Below, piece after piece: positions 16,301-24,200 of a stretch of 32,057 nt of DNA. Origin of the DNA: a virus; IMG/VR virus record IMGVR_UViG_3300009436_000066, positions 1 to 32,057 of that record, one strand, 5' to 3'. The translations under genes were made by a program, and so were the position numbers. The stretch's first letter is position 1. Every line of letters starts with the position of its first letter. The notes under the pieces are model-generated. The model did not search any database. It saw only the letters and a program-made list of their open reading frames with translations, and was not told the origin of the DNA.

Positions 16301-19009
16301 TTCTTGCCATGTTGGACCGACTGGAGATGCTGTAAAAGCAAGACCGTTTGTAAAGTCATCTACAAAGAATCCCGTCTTTGAACGAACCGCCCCATCGCTG
16401 TCCAGTTCAACCAAGTTAATGGCAGACTGTTCGATAGCAGTTAGAGAAACAGTTTCTTCTAACAGTTCTACGCGATCTTCTAGAACTTGAATATCTTCCA
16501 TAGTAAAGCGTTTGTAGCTATGAGTAACAACCGCCATGTCTGTTGTACTAATAGTATTCCCACCATAGTTAATAGTAAACAGTATCATTTCTGATGTGAC
16601 TGGTGGTGGCGCGTGAGCAGTCAACTCCTCAAACCCTGTATGTATTCTTATCTCAGATTTGAATGTTGTGGGGTTGTATCCTAAAGAGACATTATCAACT
16701 CTTCGGTTGTACCATTCAATATCGTAACTTATTTGCCCACCATCTTTCGGAAGTCTAAACCTATCTGCTGCTGGCATAACTTCTAAAGAAGTATCCAACT
16801 TAGAACGGAAATCAAACTGGTTTCTCAAATCGTAGGCAATGCCGTTGCGACCAGAGGTGTAAACTGGTATCTCTGAATATGAGAACTTAGGTTCTGTGTC
16901 AGTCGAGTCTACTGCGGCAACTAACCTGTAAGAATTGACAGAAAGGAAGTCTCCAGCACTGACATCGTTTGACCATTCAAAGTTATCGATCTTTGCATAT
17001 ATGGTTCTAATCGAACCTTCAAGACCAGCACGTTTTAATTTAATTGGAGAATAGAAGTTGTCGCGTTGACCGCCATCGAACTCTAGAACATCGGCAACGG
17101 GAACTTGTGTTGCGCCATCTAAACGATAAGCACCTAGTAGACGAACACCGTCATATTTGGCACCGCCCGTTCTTACAAAGTCAGCACTATCATTAGGGGA
17201 AGTCCACTCTTCAAAACCACTTCGTGTAAAGGTTTTGATTTTTGCTGAAGCACCCAAGTCAGTAGCAAGGGCAAACACGCAATAGTTTCTGGAGGCAGTT
17301 AGACCAGTTACCGTAGCAATATTTCCAGCAAGGGTAATGGTTGTAACAATTTCCATTTTATCGTCATCAAGGTTTATGAATATCCACTCTAGAATATTAT
17401 CAAATCTATTTTCGATTCCACAGTCAAGAGACATGCCACCAGAATTATCGCTTGGTTGGAAGAACTGTCGCTGTGATGAGAACAATACATCACTGACACT
17501 CTTTGCTCGACCACCTGGAATTTCAAACAGGGAGGTATTGATTTCTGGTTCTACGATATAAGCATTTGTTCCTTCAAGGAAAACAGGCATACGTTCAGCA
17601 TCAGAACCAGCAGAGATAAAGTCTACTGTGCGGAAGTTTTCATCATCGTCCATTCTGACATCATACAGATATACTTGAACACCTTTAGGTGATGCGTTTG
17701 GCAGTCTAGTCAAAGACTTGATTCTGGTTGTTCCTATCTGCTGATTGGCAGCGTTGAACAATTTGAATTGTGTTTGAGTTCTCAGATCACCACTTGATGG
17801 CCACTCCCCAAGTCCCGAATCCACATCGGTAGTATTTGATACTGGGATAAAGTTTCTGTATGCTATGGTTGTTGTAGTGTTATTTTCTATAGTAGTACTT
17901 ACTGGTTTTAGAATCGCATAGTCTGAATCAAAGGATTGTTCCAACCTATATCCGTCAACGAATGCAGTTGCTGACCCCTCAGTTGAGAGTCCTAGAACGC
18001 TCATCGTCAGACTTGATTGGTCATTTCCTGCTTGATATGAAAGACCAAATGGATTAACTATAAAGTCACCATTAGTATCAAACTGTCGTTGCGCCATGCG
18101 CGTTTCTATCTGATTATAGTCGTTGTTAGGTGTCTTTATCTTAGCGACAAGTCCACCCTTGACTTGAGCAAAGGATAGAAAGTCTAATTCATCAGCGACT
18201 GCATCCTTTGTAGTAAGTATCAAACGGATACGATATCGGTCTGCACCAGGAGATGCTAAGTTAGGGACAGCACCCTGATTGTCATAAAGACTAACATCAT
18301 CTTCTACAGTAACGATGTCTTGAATTACTTCAAAACCAACGTCCACATCAACGTCAATCTCGAATGGAGAAATGACAATCTCTTGTTTCTCAACAAAGAC
18401 AAAGTGACCTTGTGTGTAAAAATTGCTTTGCTGTATTGTGAACAACAAACCTTGACCAGTTGACAAAGGTGCGCCTGAACGAGTGGCAACTACTATTGGT
18501 GTCAGTGGAACAGCGTCTTGATCGCTAAGATTATCACCATCGGTAAATGTCGGAACCTGCCCTTGGACATCTGATGATGTAACGCCAGATTGGTCTGCGG
18601 AAGTATAGTTTCCATAGAGAGTTGCGTATGAAGTTCCATCAATTGCTGGCATTGCAAAGGTAACAGTGAACTCCAAACCGTTATGAACATTGCTTACTGC
18701 TGGACCTTTTAATACCCTACCAACATATCGCTGTACCGAGGTGTTACCAAGATTGCTCGTATCGATCAAGACATAGGATGTTTGCTTAACTCCCGAACCA
18801 CCAGATGCATTAGTAACAGAAGCACCATCTTGAAAAATGTTGTCAGCAAATGTGCTGATTTGATTTTGCAGAATAGTCTGTAACTGTGTCAGTTCCCTTG
18901 CTTGAAGATAACGAGAACTATTAAAGAGTACCTTATAAAAACCCGCACTGTCCGAGTAATCATCATGATAGACATCTTTGATAGTCTGTTCTGTAAAATC
19001 CTTTGGCAT
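13301..19009 (-). CDS. Very large DUF4815-type baseplate/tail structural protein
   Basis: A 1902-residue protein. The N-terminus (LFNSSRYLQARELTQLQTILQNQISTFADNIFQDG) is the start typical of DUF4815 phage proteins. Other family-like marks are DGGQRDNFY near residue 645 and a helical LEDRVELLEETVSLTAIEQ near 836-860. YDPLAQSFEID near residue 1330 is followed by GAFVTKVDVYLRR and LQIRETEAGVPKS. Much of the rest is beta-rich. It follows gp8 directly, where T4 encodes wedge and pin proteins (gp9, gp10), so it is probably a large peripheral baseplate or fibre-base component. Equivalence to a given T4 protein cannot be shown. An AAGGATAG ribosome site precedes the ATG. No signal peptide or enzyme motif was seen. 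Confidence 0.88.
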   Translation of the reverse strand: MPKDFTEQTIKDVYHDDYSDSAGFYKVLFNSSRYLQARELTQLQTILQNQISTFADNIFQDGASVTNASGGSGVKQTSYVLIDTSNLGNTSVQRYVGRVLKGPAVSNVHNGLEFTVTFAMPAIDGTSYATLYGNYTSADQSGVTSSDVQGQVPTFTDGDNLSDQDAVPLTPIVVATRSGAPLSTGQGLLFTIQQSNFYTQGHFVFVEKQEIVISPFEIDVDVDVGFEVIQDIVTVEDDVSLYDNQGAVPNLASPGADRYRIRLILTTKDAVADELDFLSFAQVKGGLVAKIKTPNNDYNQIETRMAQRQFDTNGDFIVNPFGLSYQAGNDQSSLTMSVLGLSTEGSATAFVDGYRLEQSFDSDYAILKPVSTTIENNTTTTIAYRNFIPVSNTTDVDSGLGEWPSSGDLRTQTQFKLFNAANQQIGTTRIKSLTRLPNASPKGVQVYLYDVRMDDDENFRTVDFISAGSDAERMPVFLEGTNAYIVEPEINTSLFEIPGGRAKSVSDVLFSSQRQFFQPSDNSGGMSLDCGIENRFDNILEWIFINLDDDKMEIVTTITLAGNIATVTGLTASRNYCVFALATDLGASAKIKTFTRSGFEEWTSPNDSADFVRTGGAKYDGVRLLGAYRLDGATQVPVADVLEFDGGQRDNFYSPIKLKRAGLEGSIRTIYAKIDNFEWSNDVSAGDFLSVNSYRLVAAVDSTDTEPKFSYSEIPVYTSGRNGIAYDLRNQFDFRSKLDTSLEVMPAADRFRLPKDGGQISYDIEWYNRRVDNVSLGYNPTTFKSEIRIHTGFEELTAHAPPPVTSEMILFTINYGGNTISTTDMAVVTHSYKRFTMEDIQVLEDRVELLEETVSLTAIEQSAINLVELDSDGAVRSKTGFFVDDFTNGLAFTASPVGPTWQEDFALVGQTLLQTGETTYAIEPKNARAAVSLMFDSGGDTNAGGYERGRAVVYDKLNNDGNNNYKHVGDTIYLDYVDTLDESLVNQSISWKSGGVDYEESGYYNVNPFNVFTGEGSLKLSPERDLWFDDIHLPDINITTTIRNVRRLLPINIVNNDGMSLEAATEEAAARNVQNDIDIMNKDAPRNSSFKVRAGVSFSRTSSNIKTTTTLTSRKNERMVVAYPFARSRPIYCKAQGLRPDTRYWPYFEGVDVSQWCHALTEARYDKHLEDGDHLKTYQPVNVNILSAPDGSSDLVTNRLGEVYYSFYLPNNRKVPSNNGRAFSSFEEWREWGDEQQRLSSATGASIKDPTVYDALGWKFRGGILQMKLLDVSPVNGQGADESQALSRASMTYPAMGLVRVQQQTSRYTRNIAGTTQTTNTSNTGFTVYKYDPLAQSFEIDARTGLPGAFVTKVDVYLRRAPVTDQNGGTQTAIPLQLQIRETEAGVPKSHPVTEQFRVYKSADDCYDVVNNIADLENLDDVLANPVTFVFDEPVYLAGGTEYAIVLLAECDNYEAFVSTTYGLVLGKTTSRINKQPASGSLFLSQNGSTWTAQQDQNMAYRIHTAKFKSEGNVNFYNSTYPKFVHNQLMMSVDSADFTRFRVNQFAHGLGIGDSVALTGLIDAKDYLGLTGSQILNKDNVVNEADAAGYFVNVPNGGTFTSAGVFGETVCETNNAFNFDRALMNFTSLDFEGTSINYEGDFMSGNSLSKLSLSGANDPRFARGGVTTIRNNAPIYYSNPRLLGDSDMELDAQSANGPSIVLSANMKSTITSTFGNTTPQQQADGYVSDVSPIIDLQKCNFTMQNFQIDNQVDSAGESGNAVQNKPFFFVPETNPQSGSSPSKQITKPVVLDLAASGIKVFVDINKPPSASFDLYYRLSNGDDDIYGVTWIAATPDNSPPDDKFEALTYDPLNLFYSEYRYLLGGVNGDLDDFTSFQLKVVMKTTNTCEIPVIGSIRAIALI

Positions 19010-19021
19010 TATTTCTATCCT

Positions 19022-20527
19022 TTATAAATCTATGATTATCTTGATGTCTTCAGTTTGGTTGGCATCGCGTTCAATAGCAACCCTATTATCTATGTATAAG
19101 ACTTTACCAGAGAAGTTATCTACGTCTGCGGGGCGTAACATGCTTGTGCCGTTAGGGTCCATTATGCTTGTACCAATATTGTTACCAATCTGCAATGCGG
19201 TACTGCTGGTAGTAAACTCTTCCCAACCCGTAGATAGATTCTGATGACAATGGATAATTGCTTCTGTTGCACTAACTTCCTGATAGTAATCAACGATTGC
19301 CTTTTTATGTGGATAGGCAACTTCGTAGACTATTGCATCAGTTCCAATTGTTGTCTTGTCAACGTTGGTCGGGTTGATGTATAACTTCTTCATAGCGGCA
19401 GCGCGAAGAGAAGTGAGCGGTGCTGCACCTACCGAATCCTTTGTTGGATTTTCTATCAATCCGATTTGACGGAAATCATTCTGAACGTTGAATGTTTCAT
19501 ATTCGTTACCCACAAGTCTTGCTGTGTACATAAGAGCAGAACTATTCAAATCGTTTCTTGGATCAGCACCCATTCCACCACTGTCTAGGAATACTATTGG
19601 ACGCAGTGCTGCGCCAGTGCCAATGCCACTTGAGTCAGGATTTAGTGATGCCCATGCGGTTTTATTATATCCAGAACCAAATTCATAATCGGGTGCGTTA
19701 AGGTCAGTCTTCATGATACACTGGAATATTTTACCATTGTTATCAGTCCTTGCGTATGCATAGGCAAGGGTTGTAGGGTTGTCGCCCTGAAGATTAATCT
19801 CAAGAGATATTGTTGTGTTACTAGGATATCCAACACCAGTCGAATCAACTGCAACTCCGATTACCTGTCCAACAATTGCGGCATCTTGTATGACCTTTTG
19901 CTCTGCCCTAGAAGCAGACAGTTCATCGAGGGGTTTGCCACCAATTTCATCTGGGTTAGGAATTCTTTCTACTGGGATATAGTTTGAAGTGAGATATCTT
20001 CGCGCATTAAATACACCAACGTTATACATAAACTTCCAAGAGTATCCATCACCAGTAGAGAAAACAGCAGAAGTCATACCAGTGGGTTTGCTTAATGAAT
20101 TTTTAACAACGCCTGTCTCAGTCATGCCTTGTTGTACGCAGATGTAAACATTGTTCTGGTCAGTGATAACGTAATAAGCACCAATGATATCATTCAAACT
20201 TCCGAAGGTTGTATCCGAACTATTCTTGTTATCCCACGCAGTGTAAATACTTCCTGCTGACCAGTTGACGCGAGGGATGACATAAGAGACATCTTCAACT
20301 TTCTTAACCGCTTGCAGTGAAGACTGAAACTGAATCACATCATTAATTGATGGAGTGGGTGGTGGTGCAACGCCAACGGATGTCCATTGCTCTGCCTTAC
20401 CGATACCTATGTAATAGTTATCAGGTGCGACTGCTGGGGTGCTACCATCCAGAAGTTTGCCAGTATAGGAAGAATAGAGTCCGTCAATTAAATCTTTCTT
20501 CAAAAGGTCTGTTATTGTTGCTGCCAT
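19022..20527 (-). CDS. gp8: Baseplate wedge subunit gp8
   Basis: A 501-residue protein. Features matching gp8 of T4-like marine phages are the early YYIGIGKAEQW, IPRVNWSAGSIYTAWD, YYVITDQNNVYICVQQG, and especially FSTGDGYSWKFMYNVGVFNARRYLTSNYIPV. In T4, gp8 forms a dimer in each baseplate wedge next to gp7 and gp10. T4 gp8 has 334 residues, so this form carries extra sequence, mainly C-terminal (for example ALRPIVFLDSGGMGADPRND). A GGAG ribosome site precedes the ATG, and the stop lies 12 bases from the next start. The position after gp6 and before a large peripheral protein repeats the T4 order. Confidence 0.9.
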   Translation of the reverse strand: MAATITDLLKKDLIDGLYSSYTGKLLDGSTPAVAPDNYYIGIGKAEQWTSVGVAPPPTPSINDVIQFQSSLQAVKKVEDVSYVIPRVNWSAGSIYTAWDNKNSSDTTFGSLNDIIGAYYVITDQNNVYICVQQGMTETGVVKNSLSKPTGMTSAVFSTGDGYSWKFMYNVGVFNARRYLTSNYIPVERIPNPDEIGGKPLDELSASRAEQKVIQDAAIVGQVIGVAVDSTGVGYPSNTTISLEINLQGDNPTTLAYAYARTDNNGKIFQCIMKTDLNAPDYEFGSGYNKTAWASLNPDSSGIGTGAALRPIVFLDSGGMGADPRNDLNSSALMYTARLVGNEYETFNVQNDFRQIGLIENPTKDSVGAAPLTSLRAAAMKKLYINPTNVDKTTIGTDAIVYEVAYPHKKAIVDYYQEVSATEAIIHCHQNLSTGWEEFTTSSTALQIGNNIGTSIMDPNGTSMLRPADVDNFSGKVLYIDNRVAIERDANQTEDIKIIIDL

Positions 20528-20546
20528 TATTGTCTCCGAGTTTCCT

Positions 20547-21176
20547 CTACCAGAATTTATCTATTTTAATAAAACATGAATCACCAGCAGATAAACTGCC
20601 ATCGCCATATATCTCTGCTGAATTGGCATCGAACCACCAATAGTCGGATGAGTCAGGTGCGAATATGTATGTAGTTGGAAATCTATCCCCTGCTATTGGA
20701 GAAGTTCCGTTTGGTGGATTAGATTTAGTTTTGAAATACAAGTTTCCTGTATACTGTCCGACAACTTTGTAACTTCCAAGAGAAGAATCACTCGCCTTCT
20801 GGTACATGGTTAACGTGGTTGCAGTTGTAACGGAATCATATATTCCAGATGTTCCGTTCCAGTCTTTTTGAACGCTAATAGTTTTTACTGAACCCAATTG
20901 GTCTGACTGAGAAATGCGGAAGTTAACAAAGTTCTTCATATTGGTTGGGGAAGTGCTGTAGGCATTCACCACACCAGAGGAAGGTTTAGAATAAGCATCA
21001 GTAACCGTACCAACCACAAAGGATTTACCTGGCCAGTCGTCCGAACTATTATAAGCAGACTGCCAAAGGGAGGCGAAGTTATTGTTTATTTTATCTGCGG
21101 CATCGCGCAAACTATCGCCTGTGCCATCGTTTGCCATTGCACCATTCGAAATAGTTTGTTGTGTTGGTATTGCCAT
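20547..21176 (-). CDS. Small structural protein with NDGTGDSLRDAADKINNNF module
   Basis: A 209-residue protein. Residues of about 8-40 (ISNGAMANDGTGDSLRDAAD, then KINNNFASLW) form a module at the start of many fibre and baseplate-linked proteins in T4-like phages, probably a virion attachment element. The rest is a beta-rich domain ending SSDYWWFDANSAEIYGDG and CFIKIDKFW. It is the first gene after a perfect late promoter, with a leader of about 26 bases and an AGAG site before the ATG. A tail-surface or baseplate-adaptor role is likely; I cannot assign it to a T4 gene. Confidence 0.78.
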   Translation of the reverse strand: MAIPTQQTISNGAMANDGTGDSLRDAADKINNNFASLWQSAYNSSDDWPGKSFVVGTVTDAYSKPSSGVVNAYSTSPTNMKNFVNFRISQSDQLGSVKTISVQKDWNGTSGIYDSVTTATTLTMYQKASDSSLGSYKVVGQYTGNLYFKTKSNPPNGTSPIAGDRFPTTYIFAPDSSDYWWFDANSAEIYGDGSLSAGDSCFIKIDKFW

Positions 21177-21207
21177 GAATCTATTCTCTTTTGTTATCCT
21201 ATGGGTT

Positions 21208-21215
21208 TATTTATA
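21208..21215 (-). promoter_or_regulatory. T4-type late promoter
   Basis: A perfect GTATAAATAAA on the minus strand. Transcription would begin near 21202, 26 bases before the ATG at 21176. The motif also supplies the last three codons (TAT AAA TAA) of the remnant reading frame after the spike gene. Confidence 0.85.
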
Positions 21216-21251
21216 CAACTTCTTATGGACTATTCTGTTTGAATAACCCCC

Positions 21252-21278
21252 TTCAACATATATATCGGGGAAAGTCAT
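21252..21278 (-). repeat. 27-bp direct repeat, copy C (after the spike stop)
   Basis: Identical to copy B at 24117-24143 except for one base (GAT for GAC). It encodes MTFPDIYVE in the same frame as the spike gene but after its stop codon. Together with copies A and B it brackets the spike's head region. Confidence 0.9.
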
Positions 21279-21287
21279 ACCAACAAC

Positions 21288-24200
21288 TTACGTCAACTCT
21301 CTCATCACTGGTGGGTACACTGAGTATCTAAGATTTCCAGTTCTACTAGCAGCAGCTTGATTGTTGTAAATGTAAGTACCATGAGTTGTAGAACCATTTA
21401 GGTTTGAATTGTTAGTTGCTACATCGTAAGTTTCGGAGAACGTTGCCCCGCCTTCAGTAGTAGTTAAAGGTATCAAGGTAGAACTGTATTGATTATCTGG
21501 TGTTATCAATGCAGTTTGATCGGGTCTTATTCCCGCATAACATCTCAATATTCCGTCTTTAACTTCCATAACCAATCTAACTTCAACTCCATCAGTATGC
21601 GGGAATGGTGCGCTAATTCCTTTGAGTGTTCTATCTGTTGGTTGTCGCCCAACTTCAAACAGTGCGAGGTAAGATGCATTTCCTGCTGCTCCAGCATACC
21701 AAACGAAACTTAATCCGAATTCGGAAACAGCACTATTCATACAGATTAGAGGACCACCCGATACTCTATGATCTCCAGACCAAGGTTCTTGTACAGACAC
21801 GTTAGAAAACCCTGTATCTATATACCCAACTGCCCTACTGGTCATAAGGGCAGAAGTACTCGGTGCGGCAATCGTCCAACTTGTTTTTTCCCAGTATTCT
21901 AATGATGGGTCATTCTGAAGACCCTGAACTGTTGCGGCTTCCCAATATGTACTCTGTCCACTTATGTTATGTGCGGAACTATATAGTGGCATGTCTGTCT
22001 GCGTATCATTAGTAGTAAAACCTATGTCTGTGTTGTAAACACCACTCGCTTCACCGATAAATTTGGTGGCGATATCCCTTCCTACAGGCGTGACACCAGT
22101 CGGCCAGAAGTTCCACATATCACTTTCATTTGGAAAGTTACCTGCGGCAAAGTATGTTTGGTTAGAAATCACATCAACGACAGGTTGACCGCCAGTAGTA
22201 TGAGCAATCGTGGTGTTCTTCGCCTTGTAAGGACCGTAATCACTTGCTGGCAAATCAGACGCTGTGTTAGGTTGCCATTGCGTGTTGTTTGTTGATGTCC
22301 TAAAGACGTTTCCTTGTAGGTCGTAATCATACCCTTGGATCGGAAGAATTTCTAAATATACAAAGTATTTAAACCGATAGTTTGCTGAAGGTTCTGTGAG
22401 TTTAATTCCACCATATGGTATGTCAAATCTGTTGTCTTTAATAAGTATATTCTGTTGACGGGCAGGTGGCGTTGCACAACTCAGGAATGGGTTTGGTAAA
22501 GCAGACGTTGGGGTCTGTATGGCATAAGTCGAACCATTACGAGGCGTAGTGCCAAACTCAGGACCACTCCCCTCAAAAATTTCAATAACGCTGCTTTTAT
22601 TGGTATCTGGTCCTGATATGAATTTGGAGTTTTTAATCACAACATTTCCAGCATCTCCCCTAATTGATATTGACCGCGAACCTGGATTATATGCTGACAT
22701 ATTATCAACTAAGACATTACGAGCATCACTGATTCCCATACTACCACCAAAGTTACGGGAAGCGTCATCATTGTAACTTATATGATTTAAGATACTAACG
22801 TTACGAATATAGTGACCGATAGTAATACCAGCACCCCTGTTGTTATGACTAACACAATCCAGCAGTGTAATATTCAAACCTGATGTTAAGTCGAAACCAT
22901 TCTCCCTGTTATCTGAAGAGCTGCAGCGCACAACTTCATGGTTTGGACCTACGTCATCATATCGCGTGAAACCATTATTGTTTGGATCATAATAACCACC
23001 GTTCTTGTGGAACACAATTCCGTCATTATTTCTAGTCCTTTTAACATGACAGTCTTGCGTCAACGAGTTAGTTACTGGGAAACCTCTATTACTTCCTGGG
23101 TCTCCGTTTGCATATGCATCAAAGTCTCCCCTTGATCCAAAGAACCCAAAACCGTTATTGGTATTGTCGGTGGCAGAACTATTATTAAGGAAATAATATT
23201 CTCCAATATTGAATGATGTTGCTGTGCGACAATATTTAAACAGGGAAGAGTTAACAGTAATGTAACTACACCAGTCATTAACGTTCCCAGTTCCTTCCCC
23301 AAGTGCTTCCCAGGTAACACCTCTACCAGCACTACCCATAACAGTTCCACCAACGCAGATGAATGCAATATTGTTAACTGACAGATAATCGCATCGTTTC
23401 ATTGAGAGGACGCTTTTGTTATCACAGAATTCCATGTGTCGCGTACTCATGTTTTCACCAGCGTTAGGGTAATAATAAATCTTGTTTGCATCACACCACC
23501 ATTCACCTGCCACTAAGTCTGCTGGGTCTGAAAGAGAACGCCATGTCAAAGAGTGCGCTCGCTTCACTGCCATTATACCATCAGCAGTCCATTCGGATGC
23601 AGTACATCCAAACAGTTGTGCCTTGGTTGGACTGGTTGATGGATGCGGATTTGTGGCTTCATATACATTTGTATAAACAGATGATAATGTCCAACCCGTT
23701 TGAGTTACTGCATTCGTAATATATGTATTGGGATACTGAGTAGTCGGTCTATCTGGATACCCACCGAGGTAAGCAGTGGAATTTGGGTCACCGTCCAAAG
23801 ATATTGGGTTGAGTGCCGTACCACGTTTATTACTCACATAAACTGTACCGATGCCTGATGTATTAATCCTGTATGGATTTTGAGGACCGTTGTCGATGCC
23901 TATCGTATTGTAACCTGGAACCAATCCATCAGTCAATGCTTTGTCTACGCTTGCCCAAGGGTTTGCCGCGCTACCGTCACCAGTTGCGTCATTACCCAAG
24001 AGGTTGTCATAGTAATATGTCCCAAGCATTACAGGTTGCAGACCGTCAACACCTGAACTAGATGATTCTAAATCACCACTTCCAGTGTGCGTTTGTATTG
24101 CAGTCCTGATAACACCTTCAACATATATGTCGGGGAAAGTCATTTCAACATATATGTCGGGAGAGGGCATGCCCACATAAGGTTCAATGGTATTTCCAGC

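Larger units (their letters stand above)
21207..21287 (-). pseudogene. In-frame remnant of the spike's former C-terminus
   Basis: Directly after the TAA stop of the spike gene the same frame stays open for 26 codons: VVGMTFPDIYVEG, then GYSNRIVHKKLYK, ending at a TAA inside the late-promoter motif. The first part duplicates spike residues 376-396 (VGMPSPDIYVE, then MTFPDIYVEG). This looks like the old end of the gene, cut off when a new head with its own stop was placed between the repeats. It could instead be a 23-codon mini-ORF from the ATG at 21278, or be reached by stop-codon read-through. Confidence 0.65.

Noticed and set aside
21252-24170. A diversity-generating retroelement or site-specific recombinase system behind the spike repeats
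   Set aside because: No reverse transcriptase, recombinase or template/variable repeat pair with adenine-specific changes is seen in the window. Homologous recombination between repeats is enough to explain the layout.
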